From Macrophomina tecta (lineage: Eukaryota > Ascomycota > Dothideomycetes > Botryosphaeriales > Botryosphaeriaceae), in the NCBI GenBank assembly GCA_024180945.1, contig JAKSGN010000043.1, positions 3,100,001-3,164,000 on the forward strand: a DNA stretch of 64,000 nucleotides, in the 5' to 3' direction. Position numbers and translations under genes: made by a program. Positions within the stretch are counted from its first letter, which is position 1; every line of letters begins with the position of its first letter. Shown here piece by piece: positions 1 through 11,757 of the stretch. The notes beneath the pieces were generated by a model. It saw nothing but the letters and a program-made list of their open reading frames with translations, had not been told where the DNA came from and ran no database searches.

Positions 1-448
1 GTCCTTGAAGGCGTCCATTACAAGCTTCATGGCAGCGGTGGCATTGGCGACAAAGACTAGGTCGAAATGCTCGGGGTCGGCGTCGAAAAACCTTAAGGCT
101 TGCTCTCTTATCTCATCCACGCGATGGCCGGCCAAGGCGGACGGGGCAGAGGCCGAATGCGGATTGCCATAGAGATGGGTGGAAAGATCAGCGGCGACTT
201 CACGTAGGAGGGACTTCGCCGGTATCTGGATGCGCTATGTTGGCCGTTTTGAAGCTTGTGCTGTGAAGCAGCGGGCTCACCGTAGATCCTCCATGGTCAA
301 GGTAAGTTTCCCCTACCATTGATCAGTGTTTGGTTTTGGAGAGGACGAGCGACCCAGTACCTTTCAAACAGGGGTATTCCTGGTCTCTGAAGTTTTCTAC
401 CTCATAGTTGTAGGATTGAGGCGAGAATCCCTCACGAGAAAGCGTCAT
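1..448 (-). CDS. Molybdenum cofactor sulfurase-like protein (class V aminotransferase fold), N-terminal part
   Basis: Partial gene; the rest lies left of the window. Three exons read on the minus strand: 448-361, 312-281 and 225-1, joined by GT-AG introns of 48 and 55 nt. The protein starts MTLSREGFSPQSYNYEVENF and continues through YLDHGGST, THLYGNPHSAS and LVFVANATAAMKLV. These match the start of the PLP-dependent NifS-like domain of fungal HxB/MOCOS, which sulfurates the molybdenum cofactor of xanthine dehydrogenase and aldehyde oxidase. The PLP lysine and any C-terminal MOSC domain are outside the window, so a paralogous class V aminotransferase without MOSC is possible. The start codon at 448 is the first in-frame ATG upstream of the conserved region. 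Confidence 0.8.
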
Positions 449-2366
449 GGCGGCGGTTGGTTCCCGGACTAGATGCGTGGAACTGTTACCAGTCCTCAGT
501 GGACAGTAGTGACTGCAGGAGATTGTGTCAAGATTGAAGTCAAGGACGGAATGGCTGGCGCGGACAGAACGGTGAAAAGTCCCCGAGGCTCAGGATGGTC
601 TCAACGTGTGCCGTCGTTGCACGTTTCTGGGGTTGGGGGCTGAAGTGTTGCCAAGAAGGCGGGTGTCATCGTACTACAGCGTCAGCCGCTTCGATCCCCG
701 AACACTGCAGCCACTGCGATATGCGGAGTCGCGTCTGCAGATAATATGAACATGCACATAGAGACATGTGGGCTCATAGCTGAAAGCAGCGAGAATAGGA
801 AAACGGCCATGCGTCACATGGAGCTGGGAAGAGGAGGGTGGAATTACAGCCAGCAGACCCACAGTCCAGAAGCAGAGCAGGCGGATAGGCCTAAGCCACG
901 CGGCGGGGGTATATTTAGATAGAGATGGCTAGAGGGGAGACAATGGCAGGCTCGGTGGAGACAGTGCAGAGGAAATGGTCGTGGAGCTTGCACGGAAAAG
1001 GATAACGCACGGGAATGGGAGGGGAGAGGGGCGGCTGATTGGTCGGTGGTCAGGACGCTAGGGGAAATGCCACGACGGAGCCCTTACGGGGGCACCTGTG
1101 CGACAGAGATGCGGCGCAGGCGTCAATCATCAGCAGGTGGGACATGGGCCGGATCGGACTCTTTGTCTTGGTGGAAGGGTTTGATCGGTCGATCGCTTCG
1201 CACTCCGTGAAGACTGACCGATCTGGCGGCGGACTGCCTGACGAAGTTGGGCTCGCATCTCGAGGCAGCACATAGTCCCCCCCATGCGGAAGCTCTTTGA
1301 GCGGGGCGGCATCACTGGCCAGATGGCGTATGCACGGGCGGATGGGCGGATTCGCAGTGTAGGAAGGTGACGTGGATCGCATCGTCTCCATGCAAGCAAT
1401 AGTGCGATGCAGAGCAACGCCCTGGCGGCGATTAGTAAGATGGCCAAATCAGGCGTGCCGCGGATTTCCCTATTCTTAGCGATGCGGCGAGCTGGCGAGG
1501 GGCGGGGCGAGGCTAGAAAGTGGACGGCGACGGTGGAGAAGGATTGTGGAAGTCGGCGACCAAATAATTCTGTACGCAGGAAGTAGCGCTAGCGCCGAAT
1601 GTGGGTGCGGCGACCTCGGCTGCGCTTGCTCGTGCTCATTCTCGCCCTCTCTCGCCGCCGGCGACCTCAGCCGCCTCTCCTCCACCACCACCTCGCCGGT
1701 CGAGCCGCTCTTCTCCGCGCCTACGCCTCAGCATCCGGCGACCTGGCGGCTCCTCCGCCGCCGCCTCCTCCGTCCGCCCGTCCCGGCCGTTGCCCTATGC
1801 ACCCCAATCCACGGCCAAGCCCTGCTGCCCCACGTGCAAACGCCCATGCGAAGGGCTCATCACTCTAGGGCTCCTGTCAGGGCTCCTCTGGCGCGGTCAC
1901 CGCATCGCGGGCACATCGAGTCAACTCCATGCTTCTTTTCTACGGAAGTACTGGGGCATTGCTGCAATGGGAAATCACTGTTGCCGCTAGCATGCACCAC
2001 GCCGTGCCGGCCTCCATAGCTCCTCGCTCATGTCCTATTCTCATCGGCCTTTGGGCCCTCGTTCATCTGCCAGACCGATAAGCCTCTGTGCCACGGCCCA
2101 CAAAGATGAGTCCGGAAATACGCGTTACTCTTGGTCGGCGTGCTCTCTGGCACCGCCGCCCACTGCCCGTTTTGGCTTAACTGGTCCCACGATCTTTGGC
2201 CCCCAGATCGTGCCGGTCAGTGGCTTTATTTCCAGCCCTGCCGCTAAGATTAGGCTTCTGCCACAATCCTTCATATCTTCCGCCTTTCGCCCCTCCGCCA
2301 GCTCCTCCGCTAGGCGCTTTCTCGCCTTCTAGTCCAAATCGTTATCCACCAGCGTCCCCAGCCAAC
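449..2366. other. Divergent intergenic region, no gene seen
   Basis: About 1.9 kb separates the divergent starts of the MOCOS-like and ABCG genes. It holds a TATA-like TATATTTA at 910-917 (+). A pyrimidine- and proline-codon-rich stretch at about 1600-1850 is open in several frames at once, as expected of biased composition rather than coding. The part nearest 2366 is probably the promoter and 5' leader of the transporter gene. Confidence 0.5.
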
Positions 2367-4514
2367 ATGTCGGATGCCTCTTTAAACACACAGGCAAAAG
2401 ATCCCGACACCATGGGTAACGACGCCTCGGCCACCGACATTGAGAAAGGCCGGGATGTCGGCTACGCCCATTTGGCCAACAGCACAGTTTCGAGCTACAG
2501 CTGGAACAATGTGACTGTTACCGTCAGAGATCGGCAGACAAAGGCTCCGAAGCAGATACTGTCTGGCGTCTCCGGCCTCGTCAGCGCCGGCGAGCTCCTC
2601 GCTCTCATGGGTCCCAGGTGCGACCTATTCCCCCAATCTAAACTTGCGCCGCCCTGACAAATAACCAGTGGCTCTGGAAAGACTACCCTCCTCAATGTCT
2701 TAGCCCATCGAGAAGCCACTTCCGGTGCCCAAGTGGACAGAACGCTGCTCGTGAACGGCCTGAGCATGCCGCTGCAAAAGTTCCGTAAGATTTCGTCCTT
2801 TGTGGAGCAGGATGACGCCCTCCTTGGCGCGTTGACCGTAGAAGAAACCTTGAGCTTCTCGGCGAAACTTGCGCTACCAAGGTACCACTTTCGTGTAGCC
2901 CCACTTTTGGTACGCACCGTCTGACTCTCGCAGTTCTGTCAGCAAGGCTGAGCGCATTGTTCGGATAGAAGCGTTGATGAAAGCGTTTGGCCTGAGAAGT
3001 CAAGCCAAGACTTTGATAGGTACACCTATCCGCAAGGGTATCAGCGGCGGACAGAAGAGACGCGTCAGTGTTGCGTCCCAACTGATTACGAGCCCAAAAA
3101 TCCTGTTCTTGGATGAGCCTACCAGCGGTTTGGATAGTGCAGCGAGCTACGAAGTCATTTCCTTCGTTCGCAATATTGCGAAGGAGAACAACGTACGTCC
3201 ATGTCGCTTGCCATCTACACAGAGTAGCGCGAACTGATCTCTTCTGGCAGTTGCTCATCATTGCCTCGATACACCAGCCATCAACTGCTACTTTTGATCT
3301 TTTTGACAAGCTATTATTACTCTCCCAAGGCAAAACGGTGTACAATGGGCCAGTCACAGAAGCCAACCATTACTTCACATCCCTTGGACATCCCATTCCG
3401 ATGTACACTAACCCCGCAGAATTCATCATCGACCTGGTCAACACGGATTTTGCCCAGGACCGTACTAAGGCTGATCAGCAGCTTAAGGGACTCCAAGATC
3501 AATGGATCGGGTCAGAGCATGCAAGGAGTATTGCGGACCAGGTCCAAGTTGCAATCAGCGACGCGTCCAGGTCGGGCGAAGCCAGCTTGGTACATCATGG
3601 AGGCTTCGCAAACCCCCTGAGGATCCCTTTGACTCTCACCCACCGTTCTCTAATCAAAAGCTACAGGGATGTCATTGCTTATGGCATCCGCATTGCCATG
3701 TACATGGGTCTGGCCATCCTAATGGGCACCGTCTGGCTCAGACTGGATACCGAACAGAAGAATATCCAAGCTTTCATCAATGCCATTGTAAGCCTAGGGT
3801 CTTGACGCAGTGTAGACAGCCGCTGACACTTCCTGGTAGTTCTTCGGTGGAGCATTCATGTCTTTCATGGCCGTTGCATACATCCCTTCTTTCCTCGAAG
3901 ACCGTTCTCTCTTCGTCAAAGAACGTGCCAACGGTTTGTACGGTCCCACCGCGTTCATGGTTGCCAACTTCATCACTGGCGTCCCTTTCCTCTTCATCAT
4001 CACGATCGTCTTCTCTGTTATCTCTTACTGGCTCTCAAACTTCCGTGCCTCTGCCGACGGCTTCTGGAACTGGGTCATGTGGCTCTTCTTGGACCTGCTG
4101 GCGGCTGAATCTCTTGTCGTCCTGATCTCGGCGCTTGCGCCCGTATTCGTCATTTCTCTCGCCGCAACGGCGTTCGCAAACGGCTTGTGGATGAGTGTCG
4201 GCGGGTTCATGGTTGCGCCAAAAGATCTAAACGTCTTCTGGCGGTACTGGGCACACTACTCTGACTACCAGAGCTATGTGTTCCAGGGCATGATGGTAAA
4301 CGAGTTCGCCGGTAGGACTTATGGATGCGGGGATGGTTGTAGGTGCATGTATGCCCGCGCTCTGGAGGACCAATGTAAGATACAGGGGACGGCAGTGTTG
4401 AAGGCGTATGGATACGCCACGGACAAGAAAGGAGAATGGGTGGGCATCTTGGTGGCTATTGTGGTGGCATATCGGTTACTTGGGTGGTTGGCGCTTTATT
4501 TGAGGAGGACCTGA
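2367..4514 (+). CDS. ABCG-type half-size ABC transporter
   Basis: Five exons: 2367-2617, 2669-2881, 2934-3192, 3251-3787 and 3840-4514, giving 644 residues. A single nucleotide-binding domain precedes a single membrane domain, the reverse order and half-size layout of the ABCG (White/Scarlet) subfamily. The Walker A motif GPSGSGKTT is split by intron 1 near residue 84. The signature ISGGQKRRVSVA, Walker B ILFLDEPTSGLD and H-loop IASIHQPS follow. About six hydrophobic segments fill the C-terminal half. A half-transporter must dimerise to work; its substrate (lipid, sterol, pigment or toxicant) cannot be told from sequence. The ATG at 2367 was chosen because it opens a typical soluble N-terminus; an in-frame ATG at 2196 would add 57 low-complexity residues. 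Confidence 0.92.
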
Positions 4515-4964
4515 GCTAAGGGAGTTTGAACTCAATTGCCTATATCGTAATCTGCCCAGTGAGCACGTAAGTGTTGCTCTGTGAAAATTCCGACGATTTC
4601 CTGAATTGCGGTCCAGTGTCCAAGCCGAGTGGCCTGTCGTGCCTCCCGCCTCCCGCAATAATTGCATGATCGCGTTAATCCTCGGCGCTTCTGCGCACGT
4701 CTTTTCAACAGCGTAGCAAATACGAATGCTGTCCAGCTGGCCTTCTACTACATCCTCCAGGCACATCTTTCCCAATCTCACCAGCGCTACCAGCCTCGCG
4801 ATGGCTGCTGGCGAAACACTCACTTAACCTCCATGCCTTTCTGAGAGTACGCTCATCTGCGTCTACTAGAAAACGATCAATTGGCCGAACGCCGAAAGAT
4901 AGCTACCCAGGGCTGTAAAGACAGAACAACTATAAAAAAAGAGATGCCCGCCAAAGGCCTACCT
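4515..4964. other. Convergent 3' intergenic region
   Basis: About 450 nt between the stop of the ABC transporter (+) and the stop of the next gene (-). It should contain both 3' UTRs. No coding or repeat signal was seen. Confidence 0.5.
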
Positions 4965-6000
4965 AAAGACCATAAAATCCACTGAGCGTGAAAGTTTTGG
5001 TGTGGCTGTCCCAGGTCTGCACAACGTACTTTCCCCGGAGGCGCAACGTCTGATCTCCGATCTGTAATCATGTCAGTGGTTCTTCCCGCAAGGGTTAGAG
5101 CGGAGAACATACTTTTTTGCATATCGTGCCGCGAAGACGGCCTTCAAGTTCCTCCACCGTGATGTTTCTTCCCCTCAATACGAAGGGGCCATTTCGGTCA
5201 GACAAGCCGAATAGGGTGTAAAAGGCGGCTGTGGTCGGGGCTTTCCCCTGGTAGCTGAAAGGTGTGATCTTCTTTCCACGCCTGGCTTCCCATTGCTTGC
5301 GTGTGATTTTCGCCTTTATGCCTCGCCGACAACTCTGCATCAGCTCTTCTGCCTGGCTACAGATCCCAGAAAGAGGAGGATAGGCCTCGGGTCGCCGGGT
5401 GACCTGGAGAAACTTTGACTCGTCATGTGGGAAACACTGCTCTACGTCTGGGTCGTACTCCTCGAGGCCGACGTAGCCGCGCTCATCGTCCGGACCATGC
5501 TCTTCCTCGCCCATGTTATCCCGGTCATCCCATCCGAGCTGCTCCTCCTCAGATTCCTCTCCATCCTCAATTCCGCGCCTGTGCTCCTCGAGCTCCTGTT
5601 GGAACGCTCGCCGCAGTTCGTCGAACGCCCGCCGCTCCTCATCTAAAGCTCTCCCCTGCTCCTTCAAGCTCTGCTCCAACTCTCCTAGCCGTTCTTCTTG
5701 CTCATCCATCCACAAGTGGTCGGATTCCTGGTCCTGCTTCGCTTTGACGAGGGCCTGTTGCTCTTGCTCCAGCCTGTTGCGCACATTGAAGAACATCTCC
5801 TGCATTCCCAATGCCCAATCAAACACGGTTGAGGGTAGAGCGTCCTGCAGCTCTTCCCTTGTCTTCTTCGTCGAGTAGTCAATGTCCAGGGGCTCTCTGT
5901 AGCGCCTCGCAGGTCTGGGTTTGGTCCGATCGGCGAAGGCTGCTGTCGGAAGCTCCTCAGGGGCAGGGGCAGACGGCTCGGGGGGTTTGCCAGTCTGCAT
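4965..6000 (-). CDS. Coiled-coil protein of unknown function with a C-terminal domain shared with the gene at 8.6 kb
   Basis: Not recognised. Two exons, 6000-5113 and 5061-4965, with a 51-nt phase-0 intron; about 327 residues. Residues 1-50 are Pro/Ala/Arg-rich. Residues about 75-150 form a charged Glu/Gln/Arg-rich coiled coil, followed by an acidic segment with many Glu and Asp. The C-terminal ~90 residues contain TPFSYQGKAP, FYTLFGLSDRN and a tail ending LSGFYGL. The second exon was found by joining the frame after ICKK to IGDQTLRLRGKYVV; without splicing the ORF ends after only four more codons. The C-terminal pattern and the intron position recur in the protein at 8555-9620. Coding-like sequence upstream (6060-6650, same strand) might be missing 5' exons. 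Confidence 0.65.
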
Positions 6001-8554
6001 GGCCGAGGGAGATGAACATGATAGGTCTAGAATGTGGTCAATTTTCCATACGAGATTACTGGAGGAGAGAAATAAAAGTCACCATATTCGGAACGGCGGC
6101 GCTTTCTCCAAGGCGCAGGCTTAGATCGAGTGGAGGATTCGCCCGAGTTTTCCTGCTCCGCATGGAAGAAGTACGGCGACCGCTTTGGCTCTCGATTCTG
6201 AACATCCTCACGAGATGAACTTGGAATTTTGGGCTGCGTTGCAGAGCCGGCTGTTCGGCAGTTAGCGTATGAACGGGTTAAAAGGCGGCTTTGTGTGCTG
6301 ACACTCGCTTTTCCTCTTTCGCCTCGATGACATCGCCGTATTGCGGAAAAGGTGACAATGGGAGGAAGCACGCTGGGGGTTGGTATTGAAATGCCCAGTC
6401 TGCGATGGTTCCAAGAGGTAATAATGCAAAGAATGAACTCTTATGGGGGGCTGGCGCGCGAGGCCTTCACGTCTCGTCGCGTGGCTGGCACGTTGCACGC
6501 GTACCCTTGCCCGTTCGTAGGGGTCAGGCGTTGAAGTATCAATTGACATATCAGTTTTTGGAGGCTTTTGCAGTTCTTTTGTCGGCCTTGGTTCTACAGC
6601 ATGCATGGGCGTTGATCCCACACCGATAGTCAATTTCAGCTTTTCGTTCACGCAAGGCCAGCCTGATACTGAGCTGCGTCAGCCGGTGCTACAATACGCT
6701 TCAACTGGAATTGATGAGTACATGCGGCTTCATCGTCGACCCCGGGAGCCGCCACACCGCTACATTCAGCCAGGGGGCTGGCCTCTTTTGCGTCTCATCG
6801 TGACGCAGGTATGTACAAGCAGTGTCTCTGCGACTGGGATAAGACCAGAGTAAGGGCCGTTTCGATATTGTGTTACTGCATTAATCGAAAAATTTATTGG
6901 GATGTAGAAGTAATAACTCCCAGACACTTGAGCCTGGGTCAATGTCCCGACGGACGGAGCATGTATGCGCCTGCCTTTCCGCCATTTGCCCTAGGCCTCC
7001 AAACGGCATCCGGACGGGGTTGCTGGCTGAGTGATAGTGCAGGAAGCGACTGAGATGGAGATGTGATGGCTGAAGTCGAGGGGTCAGGGAGTGATGCCCT
7101 TCGGCTACGCAGACTTGACCAGAAGGGCTTAGCGCAAGGCAGTCACTACGTACATACAAGAGCCCCTACTTTTGTCTCGCAGACGCGCTCTCTCCTCCAT
7201 CCCTCTGCGCTCTCCGTCAGCCGTGGCGGCCCGCTCCGACCGGACTACTCATCCTTTGGAACCCATCACAAAAGCACGACTCAACAGCCATCCTTGCCGG
7301 CATCGCAGCGGCTGGGAGAGCCCTCCCGCGCCCAGCCGCATTCCAACCGCCGGGATGCTTGTGCTACCGCGAGAATTCGGGGCTTCATGACCCATCAGAA
7401 CTTGGCCAGTACCGCTGCTGCATATCCTGGACGGTCTGGCAAATCCCGCTGTTCTTATCTGCCTCGCTTGGGTTCCTGCATCCCCAGGCCGCCCGCAAAG
7501 TCTCGATATCGGTCCATCCCCCGTCAATCCAAACCCGCGCGGTGGTTGCCAGTCACCTGTGCCAGCCTCTGCGTTTGTTGTTCGCGTCATCTCTAGCGTT
7601 CGGCGAGATGATGCTCTCACTCCAACCGCACGAGTCTCTAACAAAGAGAAATCGAGTATTTGCATGCTTAGCACTTGCATCCCGACCACCGCTTCAGTCA
7701 GCCATGATTTTTGATGCTCAGAATGGTAAATAAAGCCTCTTGCTTCCACCTTAGCCGTAGAACCATACGTGGCAATGCGCCTTCAGCATAGTGGTCCGTC
7801 CACTCTTCCTCCGCATATCCCTCTCCCCCCCGGAAAATATTATCGGGTATATCCAGGCTGTACCCAGGACGTACCGCAGTTACTGGGGCCTCCTGCAGCT
7901 TCGTCTGTGCACTTGGTCTCGTCTTAACCCTGTCAAAAGCAATAGCACGGTTGCCAGCTGGACCAGCCATGCGTTGCTGATCAGCACTTTGCGCTTCTTT
8001 GTCGTCCCCTCCAACGATGTTGCACAGAAATGAGGCAGGGAAGGCGAGATAGAGGGCTGGAAGCAAATGGGAGGGGCCGCCTGATACCCGAGCCGCGGTT
8101 TGCATATCATATATATTGCGGTAATAACTCAAGTTCCTAGCATGGACACATATTTGCCTGCCGTAAAATATGATCAAGAGCGTCAGTTGATAATCGCTAC
8201 CGCTGCTGGTTGCTTGAAGCTCTCTGTCTGGCGGTTGACCACGCATTAACAGAATGATATGCGAGGTTGATTTCATGTGGGGGGGTTGAACCAATCATCC
8301 GGACGTAAGCATTGTCAAACTCTCTGGACATTTACATCCAGATGAATGCTCCTAGTCACCACGTGCATAACAGCGCTCGTCATTGTTGAAATTGAACCGG
8401 AACTGAGCTTATATGCTTTTCTTAAATGCTTGAGACACCCGCTTGCAAGCTTCTTTCGCCCTTCACACCCATCACCGCGCTCAACTGCTCCCATTATTCA
8501 TCCGTGTCTCTCACCGTTTGCTGGCACGTCTTCCTGGTCAAACCCCCAATCAGC
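6001..8554. other. Intergenic region with weak coding-like segments on the minus strand
   Basis: About 2.55 kb. Two minus-strand stretches look partly coding. One is at 6060-6650, Arg/Lys/Ser-rich, including MSSRRKRKSECQHTKPPFNP and later REPKRSPYFFHAEQE in another frame. The other is a 198-codon ORF at 7698-8294 whose C-terminal half has balanced composition. Neither could be built into a spliced gene, and no family was recognised. The remainder looks non-coding. Confidence 0.35.
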
Positions 8555-9620
8555 ATGCCAAAAGCAAAACATGCTCGTTTGTCCTCTTTCGCATCACACG
8601 TTGAGCCAACCAGTAGCCCAGAGCGTCACACTACGCCGCCTGCGATCCCCAGGGACTCGACATCTCCGAGACTCTCATCGATGCGAGCGAGATCCTCTTT
8701 CAGCCCCGGCGATTCGGACGAGGACGGGAAGGCAACGCCACCCAAGAAGCGCGCTCGAACCAGCGGTAGACGCAAAACAGGCAAGCCCGCCGCTTCTCCT
8801 GACAGCACGACGCCGTCCCGGCTTCATGACACCCCTTTCGAAGCCGTCTGGAGAAGTATCGGCGCTGTGGAGGATCTCGAGAGCGCTCTTCCCCGCATAA
8901 CAGCCCACAGCATGCGTCACGTCCCGCACGCGCAGCTTGCCAGCTACGCAAATACGCTCCAACAGGCTCTCAACATCTTCGCCTTCCTCGCTACGCATGA
9001 TGAACTCGCACTCAAGCACCTGCCTCTGCGCGCCGCCACCGCCGCCGCTGCCGAGGGACTTGACGGCGACGTCGGAGGCATGCTCGTCTCCTTCTGTGCC
9101 GCTGTAGATGCTACCAAAGATGACCGCTTCCTGGAAACGAACGTCCGGAACGCCGCCCGCGACTTCCGCCTTATGATGCTGCGGAAGATGCTTTGGCACG
9201 ACCATTTCGACGCCGAGCCGCATGCCTTCGCCAGCTTCAGCATCAACGGCGCCATTCCGAACAGGGTCACATTCTTCGAGACCTTCGGCCTCACGGACGA
9301 ACGCGACTTCGGGAACAGGATGGAAGAGTATTGGTACGTGCTGGACCTACCGGTCTCGGATCTCGAGCACAGATGGGGGAAGGTACAGAAAAAGGTCAGT
9401 ATTGCATAGCTGACAGCCCCTCTTCTTGCCCTTTTACTTTCTGCCTTCTTCGACCAAGAGCTCCACCGGCTCTTCTGCTTGCCGCAGGCTTACGATTTCT
9501 TTTGAGCAGGAGCGCAAGTGGAAGTCCAAGCTCGTGCTTAGAGGTGCTGACATCACCCTGAGGTGGAATCCGAGGACGATGGAGGTCGATCTCGTGGTTC
9601 CCTACGGTCCGGCGTTGTGA
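8555..9620 (+). CDS. Protein of unknown function with a basic N-terminus; shares its C-terminal domain with the gene at 5 kb
   Basis: Not recognised. Exon 1 is 8555-9394 and exon 2 is 9510-9620, separated by a 115-nt phase-0 intron; 316 residues. The first ~85 residues are Ser/Pro-rich and basic (PPKKRARTSGRRK suggests nuclear localisation). Residues about 90-215 look helical and globular. The C-terminal part has FASFSINGAIP, FFETFGLTDER and, across the intron, VQKK/ERKWKSKLVLRG, ending VPYGPAL. That pattern and the intron placed directly after KK match the gene at 4965-6000. The ATG at 8555 is preferred; an in-frame ATG at 8426 adds 43 residues without a coding look. Confidence 0.7.
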
Positions 9621-10245
9621 ACAAATAACGCATTTGACGACAGTCTCCTATGTTTCTCCTAACTTGATCGGATTCCTGTAATCTATATCTATACCGAAGG
9701 GCTTATATTCTGTGTGAAAATGATATGCTCGCTTTTAATTTCTTGTGGGAAGAATTGTGGTACTCGCGCACACTTGAAGCCGGAAGGCTCATACAAAAGT
9801 CCGCTATGAGGGCTCTTCCCCGAGCCAACACCCTGCAAATGGTAAACCCGAACCTCTCTTAGAAATGCGGGCTATTGCTTCAGTTAACTGCCATTGCCTG
9901 CTCGTTATCACAGCATCATGTGCCAAAACTTCTTTCGCGCAACAAGAGAATATTCTGACACCGGTCATCAAAAGGGCAAGGATTTGAGGATCCTGTTAAT
10001 GGCACGTTCATCAGAATGTGGCCACTTGTCTTGATTGGAAATGCATATTTGTGTCCGTATTCACACCCCTTTCTATTTGACACGGGCGCTCTACGCCGGC
10101 CTAGATATCGAAATTCAACTGCACAGCTCATCAGCAACTCGCTCATCCGCAACCGCGCCTGCCAGGCTGGACCAAGAAAGCAAAAGTAAGAAGGATTGCC
10201 AATGCAGACCGACAATCTCCAAGAGCAAAAACACGAAACATCGCC
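9621..10245. other. Convergent 3' intergenic region
   Basis: About 625 nt between the stop codons of the 8.6-kb gene (+) and the capping protein gene (-). Base composition is nearer 48% GC than the flanking exons. No gene or repeat seen. Confidence 0.5.
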
Positions 10246-11277
10246 TTACCTCCTCGAGCTCCCGCCACCGATATCTTGCCCCAACTTGTAGCCGCTGATC
10301 TTCTCCCACTCGATCTTCTGCCTCGTGATGGGCAGCTGCCTGCGCAGGCCCTTGAACGCGCCCTCGCTCAGGCTGGCAAACGCCCTGTTCAGGTCTTCCT
10401 GATACTTCCTCTCGGCAGCCGCCACCGCCCGCACAATCTCCGGCGCGCTGGTGCCCGCGCTCGAGCTGCTAACCGGCTTGTCCGTGAGCATGCGCACGTT
10501 GCCATCCTCGTAGTAGTGCACATCGACCTTGATGCTGCCGGACAGGCTGCCGCTCGCCGGGTCCACGATGTACGTGCTGCGCCAGCGGCCGTTCCAGAAG
10601 TTGTTGGGAGAGTACTTGTTCGACACGAGCACGATGGCGAGCTTGGAGTCGGATTCGGTGGGATAGACGCCCAGAGCGGCGGCGGGGTAGTGCTCGGCGG
10701 CGTGGGCGGTCAAGGCCTTCAGCAGCGACTTGACGAGGTCGGCGTGCGGCGATTCGAGCACGTGGGACTGCACGTCCGACGCTTTACCGCTAACGTGGTC
10801 GAAGGCGAAGGAGCTCGAGGCCGAGACATCGTAGTAACGGTTGTCGCCGAGGGAGTTGTAGGGGCTGATGACGACCTATTCGAAGACCTGCGGGTCAGCG
10901 CCAGCGACTGGAATCTCTACCTCAAGAGACACGGAGCGCGCAAGCGAAGCAGAAGTATGGCTCTTAAATACCAATTCGCTGCCTCCGGGAAGCTTGGTCG
11001 TCGCGAACTGCTCCTCGTTGTACTTCTGGTAGGCGGCGGCCAGGGAGGAGACATCGTCATTGCCGGTTATGGACTTGATAGCTGCGCAGCCGTGGGGGAT
11101 CAGCGTCTTGAAGCTGTATAAGGAGCTTGAGCTGCGTGTTCTCACCTGCGGTGACGTTGGAGAGCTGCGGGGCGAGTTAGCCGTAAAAGCGGCAGAGGGG
11201 TAGCTGCGGGCGCGACATACCTCTCCCGGCGGAGCAGACTCGATGAACGAGCTCAATGCTTCTGTGCTGGCGGCCAT
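10246..11277 (-). CDS. cap1: F-actin-capping protein subunit alpha
   Basis: Caps the barbed ends of actin filaments as a heterodimer with the beta subunit, mainly at cortical actin patches. Five-part model on the minus strand: exons 11277-11221, 11164-11146, 11081-10972 and 10875-10246, with introns of 56, 64 and 96 nt; 271 residues, the usual length. Landmarks are FIESAPPGE at the N-terminus, YQKYNEEQFATTKLPGG, the core NKYSPNNFWNGRWRS and VDVHYYEDGNVRMLT, the family signature LSEGAFKGLRRQLP, and the tail KISGYKLGQDIGGG. The 19-nt second exon is easily missed by gene finders. The TAA at 10248-10246 is taken as the stop rather than a donor because the protein already has its normal C-terminus. 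Confidence 0.95.
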
Positions 11278-11757
11278 ACTGTGGATATGTTCGAAGAAGC
11301 GGGGGCAAGGCTGTAAGCAATGGAGGCTGTATGAGCTCAGGGATGCAGGTGTGTTGTTGTCGTTGCGGGAGATCGTCGCGGGGTCGGCGGCGTTGGTGGT
11401 GAGCCCCCGGCCGCCGCTCGCAGGGACCGCCTTCGCAGCCGCACCTCCCAGCGCGGCGACTGCTCCTCTGGCTCTCCACGAGTGCTGTCGCGAGGCCAGT
11501 GCTATTCACAGATACATGCTGTTGAGGCCTCGCTTTCCCCACACAGCAAAAGTTATCACAATCACAAGAACCCGATCGTAGTAGAGAGAGAACCGAATAA
11601 GAATTCGAATTAAAACGCCCTGTGAGATAAAACGCCGTGGGACCAGGATATCGTAGTCAGTTGTGGCCCCCCCATTCCCCGAACGCCAAGCTTTGCTTGC
11701 TGTAGCCCATTTCCCACCGCGGCGAACTCATACAGTGCTAAAAACTGCCATGTTCCG
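11278..11757. other. Upstream region of the capping protein gene
   Basis: About 480 nt between the start of the capping protein gene and the stop of the next minus-strand gene. It must hold the promoter of the former and the 3' UTR of the latter. No TATA box or repeat stands out. Confidence 0.45.

Noticed and set aside
10276..11121. 281-codon plus-strand ORF
   Set aside because: Antisense to the capping protein exons, which are certain; Arg/Ala/Val-rich composition is the expected shadow.
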